Part shown: positions 18,415-27,067 of the stretch, in pieces
Numbering within the stretch: position 1 is the stretch's first letter
How the letters are laid out: every line of letters starts with the position of its first letter
Assembly (NCBI GenBank): GCA_927353735.1
Contig: CAKMIA010000001.1
Span: forward strand, 434,001 to 498,000
Length of the DNA stretch: 64,000 nt
Reading direction: 5' to 3'
Origin: an uncultured Veillonellaceae bacterium
GTDB lineage: Bacteria > Bacillota > Negativicutes > Veillonellales > Dialisteraceae
The notes under the pieces: model-generated
The model's database searches: none
Told to the model about the DNA's origin: nothing
Seen by the model: the letters and a program-made list of their open reading frames with translations, nothing else
Position numbers and translations under genes: made by a program

Positions 18415-19296
18415 TCAGGAATTCCGGAGCTTCCGGTTCAGCTCTTCCGTGATGCGCCGGCCGGTGGGCGTCACTGCCAGCCCGGCCTGACTGGTCTCCC
18501 GGAGAGACGCCGGGAGGAGCCGGCCGATTTTGCCCATGGCCTCGATTACCTCGTCCGGCGGGATGACGCTGTGGATGCCCGCCAGCGCCATTTCCGCCGC
18601 TGTCAGAGCGATCACCGCATCCATGCCGTTCCGCTTCACGCAGGGCACTTCCACCAGCCCTGCCACGGGATCGCACACGAGGCCCAGCAGGTTTTTGATG
18701 CCCAGCGCCAGCGCGTCGCCCATCTGCTCCGTCGTGCCGCCCAGCAGATCCACCACGCCGGCCGCCGCCATGCCCACAGCGGTGCCGCATTCCGCCTGAC
18801 AGCCGCCAACCGCCCCGGCGATGGACGCGTTTTCCGCCACCACCCGGCCGATGGCGCCGGCCGTGAAGAGCGCCCGCGTATATTCGTCATCGGAGGCGTG
18901 GATCTCCCGGCCCACCACGCCGATCACCGCGGGAACGATGCCGCAGGACCCTGCCGTGGGGCAGGCTACGATGCGGTACATCTTCGCATTGGCTTCCGCC
19001 GCGGCGATGGCATAGGCGCAGGCCCGGCGGCATACCGGACTGAGGAAATGCATCCTTGCCCGGTACAGCCGGTTCGCATCGCCGCCGATCATGCCGCTGA
19101 GCGACCGGGTCTTGTCCGCCAGCCCCCGGCGGATGGAATGCTCGAAGATAGGAATGAGCTTCTTCATCCGGTCCCAGGCTTCCTCATAGGAAATATTCTG
19201 CTCCTCCGCCTCTTTCCGGCAGGCCAGGATGCCCGGCGAGCAGTGCCGGAGATCCGCTTCCTCAAACAGTTCTTTAATGGAATGATAGTCTTTCAT
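18415..19296 (-). CDS. sdaAA: L-serine dehydratase, alpha (catalytic, Fe-S) subunit
   Basis: Deaminates L-serine to pyruvate and ammonia with an oxygen-sensitive 4Fe-4S cluster. The 293 residues contain the characteristic cysteine segments ACPTAGSCGIVPA, GCQAECGTAVGMA and CDPVAGLVEVPC. The ATG at 19296 follows GAGGAGG and lies 10 bases after sdaAB. This is the two-subunit Gram-positive form and implies serine fermentation. Confidence 0.95.
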   Translation of the reverse strand: MKDYHSIKELFEEADLRHCSPGILACRKEAEEQNISYEEAWDRMKKLIPIFEHSIRRGLADKTRSLSGMIGGDANRLYRARMHFLSPVCRRACAYAIAAAEANAKMYRIVACPTAGSCGIVPAVIGVVGREIHASDDEYTRALFTAGAIGRVVAENASIAGAVGGCQAECGTAVGMAAAGVVDLLGGTTEQMGDALALGIKNLLGLVCDPVAGLVEVPCVKRNGMDAVIALTAAEMALAGIHSVIPPDEVIEAMGKIGRLLPASLRETSQAGLAVTPTGRRITEELNRKLRNS

Positions 19297-19306
19297 GGAG
19301 CCCTCC

Positions 19307-19969
19307 TCAGATGATATCCAGCGCCATGACCTGTTCCACATGGCGGTTGCACGCGCGCAGTTCGTCCGTGACATGATCCGGTACCTTTTCATCGGTGTGA
19401 ATGATCATCACCGCATCATCGCCGCGGCCCTTCCGGAAGACCTTCATATTGGAAATATTGAGGTGATGCCCTGCAAGCACGAGGCATACCTGGGCGATCA
19501 CGCCGGGCACGTCGTGATGGTGCGTGATGAGCGTGTATTCCTCGCCGCTGATCTCCACAGGATAGCCGTCGATATCGGTGATGAGCACGCGCCCTCCCCC
19601 GAGAGAGCGGCCCGTGACCGTCACGGAGCGGCCGCTCCGGCCCACGGCCCGGATGGATGCCACATTGGGATGACCCATATCCTCCTCGGAGAAGGAAAAA
19701 TGAAGGGCCACACCCTGCTTCCCCGCGAGCTCGATGGCGTTCCGGATCTTGTCCGACGACGGCAGGCAGCCCAACAGCCCCGCCGCGAGCGCCTTGTCCG
19801 TGCCGTGCCCGCGGCCGGTCTTGGCAAAGGACCCGTACAGCGTGATGTCCGCCGAGGCCAGCTCCTCCCCGAGAATTTCCAGAGCGAGCCGGCCGATGCG
19901 CGCCGCACCCGCAGTATGTGAACTGGACGGACCGATCATGACCGGCCCGATGATGTCAAAAATTCCCAT
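19307..19969 (-). CDS. sdaAB: L-serine dehydratase, beta subunit
   Basis: Partner of SdaAA. The 220 residues begin with the family motif FDIIGPVMIGPSSSHTAGA and end in an ACT domain (about 148-215, LITHHHDVPGVIAQVC), which probably senses serine. It is the first gene of the two-gene operon, with GGAGGAGC before the ATG. A GATAAAAT -10-like element lies 30 bases upstream, but no good -35 is visible. Confidence 0.95.
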   Translation of the reverse strand: MGIFDIIGPVMIGPSSSHTAGAARIGRLALEILGEELASADITLYGSFAKTGRGHGTDKALAAGLLGCLPSSDKIRNAIELAGKQGVALHFSFSEEDMGHPNVASIRAVGRSGRSVTVTGRSLGGGRVLITDIDGYPVEISGEEYTLITHHHDVPGVIAQVCLVLAGHHLNISNMKVFRKGRGDDAVMIIHTDEKVPDHVTDELRACNRHVEQVMALDII

Positions 19970-20033
19970 AGCTCCTCCACGAAAAAGAAAATTTTATCAT
20001 GTTCCCATGAAATAAAAGCATATCACAAACGGA

Positions 20034-20066
20034 AAAAATGGCGCCGCGTAAAAGGATGCGGCGTCG
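20034..20066 (-). terminator. Terminator after the membrane-anchored protein gene
   Basis: Minus strand CGCCGC-ATCCTTTTAC-GCGGCG followed by CCATTTTTT. Confidence 0.7.
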
Positions 20067-20105
20067 CTGCTGCGAAATGTTCTTTTGTGAGTTGTCTGTA
20101 TTATC

Positions 20106-21473
20106 TTACATCCAGTGCGAGAGGTCAAATTCCTCGCCGATGAGCTCCCGGATATGGACCTGTGCGATGTACATCCCCATCAGCGTCAGGGAGGACCGGC
20201 GGAGCAGGCTGCCGTCCCACACCTTCTGCAGCTCGGCCAGCGGCGGAGCCACCCGGGACAGGACGTGTTCCATTTCCCGCCGGTCATAAGCCACCGGACG
20301 GGAGTGGAGCAGCGCATTGAGAAGCGTCTGCTCCTTCGCACTGTCGATATGGTACTTCTCGAAATACTCCGGCAGCACCGCATCGTCGATGACCGCCGCC
20401 TTATAATAGGAGTTAAATAAACTGGAGACGACCGAGCCCGCAGGCCATTCGCTCCGGATGCTCTCCAGCTCGGATTTCATGCAGCCCCGGAACGCAAAGA
20501 TCAGCGGATAGGAATCCCGGAGCACCTGTCCGAAAGCGGTGTCCTTATTTTCCAGCGATACGCAGTGGAGATATTCCAGCTGCTGATAGCCGCTGTATTC
20601 ATGGGGCAGTTCCCGGAGCAGGGGCTCCACATACCGGTCCGCATAGGCGCGGAGCGCTTCTGCGTCCACATTGTCCATATTGCGGGAATAGTAGAAAAGC
20701 AGCAGCAGAGACAGCGCGTGGAACTGGCCCATTTCCATGCGGGGCATCACCCGCAGGGCATCGTAGGCGAGAATCGTCCGCGTATCGGTGCGGCTCCCCC
20801 GGGCCACATCGTAGAACGCGTCCTCCACCATGCCCAGCACCGTCTCATTGGGGAGCATCACATAGGTGCGCTGTGCATTCTGGAGCGCTTCCTGCACCAT
20901 GATGTGCGTCAGCACATCGGACGCGTCCTTGCCGGCCAGCGACCGGGCCCGCTCCACCAGCCGGTGGGTGACGGTGCGCGTATCCTGCGCGGCCGTGCGG
21001 GACACCGCGCCGTACTGATTCAGGAAATGCCGGACGAAATATTCCTCCAGGATCTCCGGCGGCTGAGGCGATTCCATCACCTCCGGCTCAGGCTCCAGCA
21101 CAAAGCCCCGCGGCGCGGTCTCCTTCTCCCTGTGCTCCGCGGCCGGGCGAAGCTCCTCCGTCGAAGAAAAGACCCGCGTCCGTTCGTTGTCCTCTTCCCC
21201 GCCGGCGCCGCCGAAATTGAATACCTGCGTCGCCTCGTTCACCGCAGCGGCCGGTGCCGCAGCCGGCGTCTCCTCCGCAGGCCGGCTTTCCGCCGCCTCC
21301 GGCTGTTCCTCCCGGGCCGGGGCATGATGCCGGTGTGCCGAAGCCGCCGTCTTTCTGTGCACCGCGCCGGTCCGGCGCTTCCGTGGCAGTCCGCATACCG
21401 CCACCCAGCAGACGCCGAAAAACGCGGCCGCCACAAGGATCACCACCGCTATGGAAAAATAAATGGACAGCAC
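20106..21473 (-). CDS. Membrane-anchored protein of unknown function
   Basis: I do not recognise this 455-residue protein. It has one N-terminal membrane helix (about 5-29, IYFSIAVVILVAAAFFGVCW), a basic stretch, a low-complexity Ala/Pro/Glu linker (about 38-145), and a mostly helical domain to the C-terminus (about 145-455) without catalytic motifs I can name. The topology suggests a cytoplasmic domain tethered to the inner membrane. GTG start at 21473 with AAGGAAGGAACGC upstream. Monocistronic, divergent from cbiZ. A TTGATT...TATACC promoter-like pair lies upstream but with 16-base spacing. Confidence 0.7.
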   Translation of the reverse strand: MLSIYFSIAVVILVAAAFFGVCWVAVCGLPRKRRTGAVHRKTAASAHRHHAPAREEQPEAAESRPAEETPAAAPAAAVNEATQVFNFGGAGGEEDNERTRVFSSTEELRPAAEHREKETAPRGFVLEPEPEVMESPQPPEILEEYFVRHFLNQYGAVSRTAAQDTRTVTHRLVERARSLAGKDASDVLTHIMVQEALQNAQRTYVMLPNETVLGMVEDAFYDVARGSRTDTRTILAYDALRVMPRMEMGQFHALSLLLLFYYSRNMDNVDAEALRAYADRYVEPLLRELPHEYSGYQQLEYLHCVSLENKDTAFGQVLRDSYPLIFAFRGCMKSELESIRSEWPAGSVVSSLFNSYYKAAVIDDAVLPEYFEKYHIDSAKEQTLLNALLHSRPVAYDRREMEHVLSRVAPPLAELQKVWDGSLLRRSSLTLMGMYIAQVHIRELIGEEFDLSHWM

Positions 21474-21632
21474 CGCGTTCCTTCCTTTCCCAGTCTATTA
21501 TCCGGTATACATATTCAGAGAAAAAAATCAATTTCATGTTATCATAATTGAGAAAATCCTTCAAGAAACGGCAGTAAAATCCCCCGGCCCGTGCAGGCGG
21601 AGGCGCCGTTTCACAAGCTACAGGAGGCCTGT

Positions 21633-22400
21633 ATGATCTCACTTGCCTGCGGCGGCACTCTTACCGCTTCCGATACGTCACTGCTTCTTTCCTTTCCCTC
21701 GCCCCGTCCCGCGCTGTCCACGGCGCTCTGGGGCGGCGGCTTCCGCTCCGTCCGGTGGGCGCTCAACCAGAAGCTCACCGGCTACTGGCCGCGGCCGCAG
21801 GACTTCCCCGGCGGCTCTCCCGCCGCCTTTCTCCGGCAGTCCCTTGAGGCGCAGGGCGCCGAGCCGGAGGAGAGCTGCGCCTTCCTCACCTCCGCCCGGA
21901 TGGACCGCTTCCGCCATGTGGTGAAGCGCGCTGACGGCCTCACCGTGGAGATCGCTGCCACGGGCGGCGTGGAAAAGACTGCGGCCCGCGCGGGCGATCC
22001 GCCCCTCTACCACGAGGAGGACGGCCGGTTCTTCCCGACGGGCACCATCAATCTCATCGTCCTCGTGAGCGCTGCCCTCCCGCCATACGCCATGGTGCGG
22101 GCCGTGCTGACCCTCACCGAGGGAAAGACCGCCGCCCTGCAGGATCTGGGCATCGCCAGCGCCATCACCGGCCGGCCCGCCACGGGCACCGCCACGGACG
22201 GCCTCATCCTCCTCACGGACCCCGACGCGCCGGAGCTCACCGATGCGGGCACCTTTTCCCTGCTGGGCTCGCTCCTCGCGGACGCCGCCCATGAAGCCGT
22301 CACCCGCTGCCTCTCCGATTTCTCCCTTCCGTGGAACGCCTTCGACGCGCTCCGCACGCCCCCGGCGGCAGACCTGACCGGGAAAAAGCCCCGCCGATGA
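21633..22400 (+). CDS. cbiZ: Adenosylcobinamide amidohydrolase
   Basis: Hydrolyses adenosylcobinamide or pseudocobalamin side chains to adenosylcobyric acid, for cobamide salvage and remodelling. The 255 residues fit the CbiZ family: an early ALSTALWGGGF segment, a central INLIVLVSAALPPYAMVRA strand region, and the signature-like TGRPATGTATDGLIL near residue 185. ATG at 21633 is preceded by CAGGAGG. It stands alone, but the window also holds cobA-hemD and cobalamin-dependent queG, so a cobamide economy is consistent. Confidence 0.85.
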   Translation: MISLACGGTLTASDTSLLLSFPSPRPALSTALWGGGFRSVRWALNQKLTGYWPRPQDFPGGSPAAFLRQSLEAQGAEPEESCAFLTSARMDRFRHVVKRADGLTVEIAATGGVEKTAARAGDPPLYHEEDGRFFPTGTINLIVLVSAALPPYAMVRAVLTLTEGKTAALQDLGIASAITGRPATGTATDGLILLTDPDAPELTDAGTFSLLGSLLADAAHEAVTRCLSDFSLPWNAFDALRTPPAADLTGKKPRR

Positions 22401-22447
22401 CTTTCTTTTTATATACCGCTTTTATAAAGCATCCGGAAATTTTTTCA

Positions 22448-22476
22448 TCGACAAAAGCTATGGCTTTTGTTATGAT
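22448..22476 (+). promoter_or_regulatory. Promoter with embedded palindrome before the zeta-like gene
   Basis: TCGACA (22448-22453), 17-base spacer, TATGAT (22471-22476). The spacer and the end of the -35 box form a perfect 8+8 inverted repeat, ACAAAAGC-TATG-GCTTTTGT (22451-22470). A repressor bound here would block RNA polymerase directly. Confidence 0.7.
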
Positions 22477-22547
22477 GAGTCCAGAATTGTAAAGAAACGG
22501 AAATCTTCAGCTCATCAGTGAATTCAGGAAAGAGAAGTGGTACGGCA

Positions 22548-23591
22548 ATGCCTTATGACGAGCGAACAGTCCGCGAATTGATCGAATCAGCGGAAATCAC
22601 CCCCATGGGAATCCAGCTGGAAGTGAATGCAGAGATCTTCACCACCATTCACAACCTGCTTGCAGGAATGCGGGACATCTCCGACATCTCCCCCGACGAT
22701 GAAGCCACCCTGTACAATCTGTGGCGCAAGACCGTGCGGGAAATGTCCAAGGTGGAGCTCCGCAATGGCTACGGCATCCCCATGGAGGATCAGATCGCCA
22801 TGCTCCGGCAGGCCTTTGCCATCGAGTGCAAATACATTCCGGATCAGGTGTTCCGCTCCATTTCCGGCGTGAAGCTCACCAAAAAACTTATTGAAAAGGA
22901 AAGCGCCTTCGACGAGGATGAAATGCGCCTCCTCTTTGAGAATAAGGTATGGCCGTCTATCGCGCAGAACAAGACAGGCGATCTGGAACGGCCCGCCGCC
23001 TACATCGTGGCCGGGCAGCCCGGCTCGGGCAAGACGCGCATGTCCTCCGTCATCATCGAGGAATACAATGCGGATATCATCCAGTCCATGGGCGACAACT
23101 TCCGCGGCTTCCATCCCCGCTATCAGGAGCTCATGCGGAAATACGGCCAGTACTGCGCCTATTTCTCCCTGCCCCAGGCCCACTTCCTGTCGGAGCTCAC
23201 GCTACACCGCGCCGCCGAAGGCCGGTACAACATCATTCAGGAGGGCGCGCTGGAAAATGTGAAGCACACCATGCGCACCATCGAATACCTGAAGAGCAAG
23301 GGCTACAGCATCGTCATCGTGCTCCGCGCCTGCCCGCGGAAAAAGAGCTGGAAGGCCATCCATCAGCTGTTCCTCCAGCAGCGTCTGAAGGCGCCCGGCC
23401 TGTCCCGGATCATCACGAAGGAATATCACGATGCGGCGTGCCTGTCCTTCCTCTCCGCCACGAACGATCTGGTGAAGCAGAATCTGATGGACCGGCTCAT
23501 CATCAAGAGCCCGAAGGGGCTCCTCTACGACAGCGACGATCTCCCCACGGAACGGGTGGCGGACATCCTCGCCAAGCGCATGAAACAGTAA
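22548..23591 (+). CDS. Zeta-toxin-like ATP-binding kinase with long N-terminal extension
   Basis: The 347-residue protein has a C-terminal zeta-toxin/PezT-type domain: Walker A AGQPGSGKT (about 155-163), SMGDNFRGFHPRY, IIQEGALEN and VLRACPRKKSWKAI. Zeta toxins phosphorylate UDP-N-acetylglucosamine. The first 150 residues are a helical extension absent from classical zeta, and no epsilon-like antitoxin gene is adjacent. The ATG at 22548 is preferred over an upstream GTG, though neither has a strong ribosome site. It may be a self-inhibited single-protein toxin or a housekeeping kinase of the same fold. Confidence 0.72.
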   Translation: MPYDERTVRELIESAEITPMGIQLEVNAEIFTTIHNLLAGMRDISDISPDDEATLYNLWRKTVREMSKVELRNGYGIPMEDQIAMLRQAFAIECKYIPDQVFRSISGVKLTKKLIEKESAFDEDEMRLLFENKVWPSIAQNKTGDLERPAAYIVAGQPGSGKTRMSSVIIEEYNADIIQSMGDNFRGFHPRYQELMRKYGQYCAYFSLPQAHFLSELTLHRAAEGRYNIIQEGALENVKHTMRTIEYLKSKGYSIVIVLRACPRKKSWKAIHQLFLQQRLKAPGLSRIITKEYHDAACLSFLSATNDLVKQNLMDRLIIKSPKGLLYDSDDLPTERVADILAKRMKQ

Positions 23592-23618
23592 GCAGCAGCG
23601 ATGCTGCTTTTTCTTTTA
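23591..23618 (+). terminator. Weak hairpin between the zeta-like gene and queG
   Basis: AGCAGC-AGCGAT-GCTGCT followed by TTTTCTTTT. The short stem may act as a partial terminator. Confidence 0.45.
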
Positions 23619-23629
23619 CGGAGGCTCCT

Positions 23630-24529
23630 ATGACTCTTGCTGATTCCATCCGCCGCGCCGCGGCCGATCTCGGTCTCGACGCGTGCGGCTTCTGTGCCCG
23701 CACGGACGATCAGGCCCTCGCCGGGCGCCTGGAAGAAGCGGGCCCCGTCCCCTTTGCGCCGCCGGCGGCGGAGCGCCTGTCCTGGGACGCGGTGCTTCCC
23801 GGCGCGGCCTCGGCCATCGTCTGCCTCTTCCCCTACAAGCCCGCAGAAGAGGAGGAGGGAAATATCGCGCTCTACGCCCGTCCGGAGGATTATCACCGGG
23901 TGAACCGGCGCTACCTGCTCCGACTGGAGGAACGCATCGCCCCCCTCTGTCCTGACGCCCGGTTCGCCGCCATCACGGACACGAGCCCTCTCGCCGACCG
24001 CTGGCTCGCCTGGCGGGCCGGGCTGGGCTTCTTCGGCACCAACCGCTGTCTCATCCATCCGAAATACGGCTCGCTCTTCACCATCGGCGCCCTGCTCACC
24101 ACGGTGGAGCTGCCGCCGGATGCACCCATGAAGGGCTCCTGCGGAAACTGCGGCCGCTGCATCGAAGCCTGCCCCGGCCATGCCCTTCGGGAGGACCGCT
24201 TCCATCCCTGGACCTGCCGGTCCTATCTCACCCAGAAAAAGGAGCCTCTCACCGAAGAAGAGGAAGCCATCCTGCGCCGCACGGCGCTTCTCTTCGGCTG
24301 CGACGAATGCCAGCGCGTCTGTCCGTGGAACCGGAGGGCCGACCCCTCGCCCCTTCCGGAGACCGCCGCCCATCGCGTGGCCTCTCTTTCCGCGGAGGAG
24401 CTGGACGCCCTCTCGGTCCGCGCCTTTGAGCGGAAATACAAAGCCTATGCCTTCGCCTGGCGGGGCAAAAAGATCCTCGCCCGCAACCTGTTCATTCTGG
24501 AGAAGGACAGCGACCAATCCGGACAATAA
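23630..24529 (+). CDS. queG: Epoxyqueuosine reductase
   Basis: Cobalamin-dependent Fe-S enzyme making queuosine in tRNA. The 299 residues have the active-site segment ADRWLAWRAGLGFFGTN and two ferredoxin-type clusters, CGNCGRCIEACP (about 169-180) and CDECQRVCPWN (about 224-234). The frame is open far upstream through the zeta-like gene, but the ATG at 23630 is preceded by GGAGG. It is shorter than E. coli QueG, lacking a C-terminal HEAT-repeat extension, which is common in this class. Confidence 0.92.
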   Translation: MTLADSIRRAAADLGLDACGFCARTDDQALAGRLEEAGPVPFAPPAAERLSWDAVLPGAASAIVCLFPYKPAEEEEGNIALYARPEDYHRVNRRYLLRLEERIAPLCPDARFAAITDTSPLADRWLAWRAGLGFFGTNRCLIHPKYGSLFTIGALLTTVELPPDAPMKGSCGNCGRCIEACPGHALREDRFHPWTCRSYLTQKKEPLTEEEEAILRRTALLFGCDECQRVCPWNRRADPSPLPETAAHRVASLSAEELDALSVRAFERKYKAYAFAWRGKKILARNLFILEKDSDQSGQ

Positions 24530-24571
24530 AAAAATCCTCCCGCAGCCGAAGCTGCCGGGAGATATTTTTTT
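24528..24571. terminator. Bidirectional terminator after queG
   Basis: AAAAAAATCCTCCCGCAGC-CGAA-GCTGCCGGGAGATATTTTTTT, shared by converging genes. Confidence 0.85.
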
Positions 24572-24588
24572 GCCGTCAAGCAGGAATG

Positions 24589-25080
24589 TCAGCGGCTTCC
24601 GCAGGTAATGCCCACCACCTTGCTGTAGCTCACGCAGAAGACCAGACGGCTCGGCGATACGTCATCGGAAAAATACCACAGGTAATCCACCTCGCCGTCG
24701 ATCTGCCGGAGATCGGGCGCCCCGTAGGCGCCGAGCACGCTGTTCAGTGAAGAGCCGATGCCGATCCCCTCCGGCGTGGTCATCGCATTGGGCGTATCCT
24801 GCGCCATGGCCCACCGCACGCGGTGGTCCGCTTCCGTGACCAGCACGAAAAAGGAATCGCCGTAATTGTATTCCCGCACATACTGATCCTGCGCCGCGGA
24901 AAAATTCCGCACGATCGTTTTCGGTGGTCCGTATATCCGGTACAGCTCCGCTTCCGCCGTGCCCTCGCGGATGCCGCCCAGCGCCATATGGGACGAATCG
25001 ATGCGCGCCTCCGCCGTCCCCGCACTCCACAGGCTGAGACACAGCGCCGCAGCCAGTACGGCCTTTTTTCTCCAGTGCAT
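24589..25080 (-). CDS. Small secreted protein with two OmlA/SmpA-like repeats
   Basis: Unrecognised 163-residue protein with a clear signal peptide (AVLAAALCLSLWSAGTAEA, about 7-25) and no lipobox cysteine, so it is probably periplasmic. Two related segments, MALGGIREGTAEAELYRIYG (about 32) and GIGIGSSLNSVLGAYGAP (about 105), resemble the G-x-s-x-x-V-x-x-x-x-G-x-P motif of BamE/OmlA-type folds. Cysteines C149 and C160 near the end could form a disulfide. Start ATG with AGGAGGCAGGGC upstream. The function is unknown. Confidence 0.65.
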   Translation of the reverse strand: MHWRKKAVLAAALCLSLWSAGTAEARIDSSHMALGGIREGTAEAELYRIYGPPKTIVRNFSAAQDQYVREYNYGDSFFVLVTEADHRVRWAMAQDTPNAMTTPEGIGIGSSLNSVLGAYGAPDLRQIDGEVDYLWYFSDDVSPSRLVFCVSYSKVVGITCGSR

Positions 25081-25206
25081 GCCCTGCCTCCTTTCATTTC
25101 CTGTATTCTAACACAGGCGGTTTTCCTTTTTTGAAAAAAATTTAGGTCTGTAGTAAGCTGTAACAAATATGACGATTTCCCGGATTGCAATCAAACGGAG
25201 GCTTTC

Positions 25207-26226
25207 ATGAAAAAATTTATCGCCCTGCTGCTCGCTCTTTTCACCGCACTGGCCGCGGCCGGCTGCGGCAATACGGCAGACAAACCATCGGCGGGCGCCG
25301 GAGAGCCCGTCAAAGTATCGCTGGGCATGCTCCGCCTCACCAGCAGCGCCCCGCTCTTCCTCGCCATGGATAAGGGCTATTTCAAGGAAGAAGGCATCGA
25401 GATCGACCCGCAGTGGTTCGATGCGGCCCAGCCCATCGCTGTGGCCGCCGCGTCGTCCCGCATTGATGTGGGCGCTACGGGCATCACCGCCGGCCTCTAC
25501 AATATGGCCGCCAAGGGACAGAAGCTCCGCATCGTCGCCGACAAGGGCCGTGAGGAAAAGGGCTATCCCTCCTCTGCCCTGCTGGCCGGTACAGACGCGT
25601 ACAATGCGGGGCTCCGGTCCATCGAATCCCTCCGGGGCAAACGGATCGGCATCACCCAGAAGGGCTCCACCTATGAGTACATGGCCGGCCGCCTCCTCGA
25701 ATCGAAGGGGCTCTCCCTCGACGACGTGACGCTCGTCCCGCTGGGCAAGCTCTCCGCGGTCATGGCGGCGCTCCAGAGCGGCCAGATCGACGCGTGCATC
25801 CTGAATGAACCGAATGTAACGAAGGCCCAGTCCGAGGACTACGGCCGCCTCATCACCCAGGTGGGCGACGTCATCCCCTATCAGACCTCCGCCATTTTCT
25901 ATTCTCCCGCCTTCGCGGAGCAGACCGAAGCAGGCGTACGGTTCATGAAGGCCTACCGCCGCGCCTGCGAGGACTATTACGATGCTCTCACCGCACAGGA
26001 CCCCGCCGCGCGGGATGAGGTGGTGCAGATCATCGCCGGATACGTGCAGAGCCCCGAGGCGGATATCCGGGCGGCCCTCCCCTATATCGACCGGGAAGGT
26101 GCGCTCCTGACGGACGACATCCAGACCCAGATCGACTGGTACACCTCACACGGCCTGATGGACGGCACACTGCAGGCGGACGACATCGTCGATTCCTCTT
26201 TCCTCACCGCGGCCGCCGGTCACTGA
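25207..26226 (+). CDS. ABC transporter substrate-binding lipoprotein (NMT1/SsuA-like)
   Basis: Solute-binding lipoprotein of 339 residues: lipobox LAAAGC with lipidated Cys20, then a two-lobe NMT1/THI5/SsuA-type fold (GMLRLTSSAPLFLAMDKGYF; GSTYEYMAGRLLESKGL). Relatives bind alkanesulfonates, taurine, nitrate or thiamine precursors. No sulfonatase or monooxygenase gene and no riboswitch are nearby, so the ligand is not predictable. Operon with ATPase, permease and deoC. ATG with CGGAGGCTTTC upstream. Confidence 0.85.
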   Translation: MKKFIALLLALFTALAAAGCGNTADKPSAGAGEPVKVSLGMLRLTSSAPLFLAMDKGYFKEEGIEIDPQWFDAAQPIAVAAASSRIDVGATGITAGLYNMAAKGQKLRIVADKGREEKGYPSSALLAGTDAYNAGLRSIESLRGKRIGITQKGSTYEYMAGRLLESKGLSLDDVTLVPLGKLSAVMAALQSGQIDACILNEPNVTKAQSEDYGRLITQVGDVIPYQTSAIFYSPAFAEQTEAGVRFMKAYRRACEDYYDALTAQDPAARDEVVQIIAGYVQSPEADIRAALPYIDREGALLTDDIQTQIDWYTSHGLMDGTLQADDIVDSSFLTAAAGH

Positions 26227-26281
26227 TTGTATTTCCTCCGTCTGCCCCGGCGCAGGCGGATTTTCTTTTGTGGGAGGCTCC

Positions 26282-27067
26282 ATGCAGCTCGTCATCGATC
26301 ACATCTGTCAGTCCTTTCCCGCCGGCGGAGGCCGAGTGCTTCCCGTGCTGGAGGACATTTCCCTCACCCTCCGGGAGGAGGAATTCGTCGCCCTCGTCGG
26401 CCCCTCCGGCTGCGGCAAGTCCACCCTGCTCAATCTCTGTGCCGGGCTTCTGCCGCCGGTCTCCGGCTCCATCCGCTTCACCGGAGACGACCTGACCGCC
26501 GAGCTCCGCGTCTCCATCGTCTTTCAGGAGACGGGCCTCATGCCGTGGCGCAATGTGTATGACAATATCGCCTTCGGCCTCGAAGCGGGGCATCTCCTGC
26601 CGCCGGCAGAGCGGGATGAACGGATACGCCATTACATCCGGCTCACCGGACTTTCCGGCTTTGAAAAGGCCTATCCCCATCAGCTCTCGGGCGGCATGCG
26701 CCAGCGCGTGGGCATCGCCCGGGCTCTGGCCGTCCGGCCGGATCTGCTCCTCATGGACGAGCCCTTCTCCGCACTGGACGCGCAGACCCGCCTCCTCATG
26801 CAGGAGGAGCTGGTCTCCCTCTGGGAAAAGACCCGCCTCACCACCCTCTACGTGACCCACAATATCCGGGAAGCGGTGATGCTCGCCGACCGGGTGGTCC
26901 TGCTGTCCCGCCGGCCGGGACGCGTGAAGGACATCCTCGAGATCCGCATTCCCCGGGCCGAGCGTGCGCTCCCTGAGCACAGCGCGGAGATCGCCGGTCT
27001 GGAAAGCCGCATCTGGTCTCACATCAGCCGCGATGCCCGGGAAGCCATGACGGAGGTGCAGCCATGA
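26282..27067 (+). CDS. ABC transporter ATP-binding protein (SsuB/TauB type)
   Basis: ATPase of the importer, 261 residues: Walker A GPSGCGKST, Q-loop VFQETGLMPW, signature LSGGMRQRVGIARAL, Walker B LLMDEPFSALD and the switch His in YVTHNIREAV. The ATG at 26282 is chosen because GGGAGGCTCC precedes it. Overlaps the permease start by 4 bases (ATGA). Confidence 0.93.
   Translation: MQLVIDHICQSFPAGGGRVLPVLEDISLTLREEEFVALVGPSGCGKSTLLNLCAGLLPPVSGSIRFTGDDLTAELRVSIVFQETGLMPWRNVYDNIAFGLEAGHLLPPAERDERIRHYIRLTGLSGFEKAYPHQLSGGMRQRVGIARALAVRPDLLLMDEPFSALDAQTRLLMQEELVSLWEKTRLTTLYVTHNIREAVMLADRVVLLSRRPGRVKDILEIRIPRAERALPEHSAEIAGLESRIWSHISRDAREAMTEVQP

Noticed and set aside
22949-23629. N-terminal 227-codon extension of queG overlapping the zeta-like gene
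   Set aside because: The queG family start and a GGAGG ribosome site are at 23630; the extension is an out-of-frame shadow of the zeta-like gene.
25081-25206. Riboswitch upstream of the NMT1-like ABC operon
   Set aside because: NMT1/THI5-like importers can be TPP-controlled, but the 126-base region has no THI-box blocks, no S-box and no terminator.
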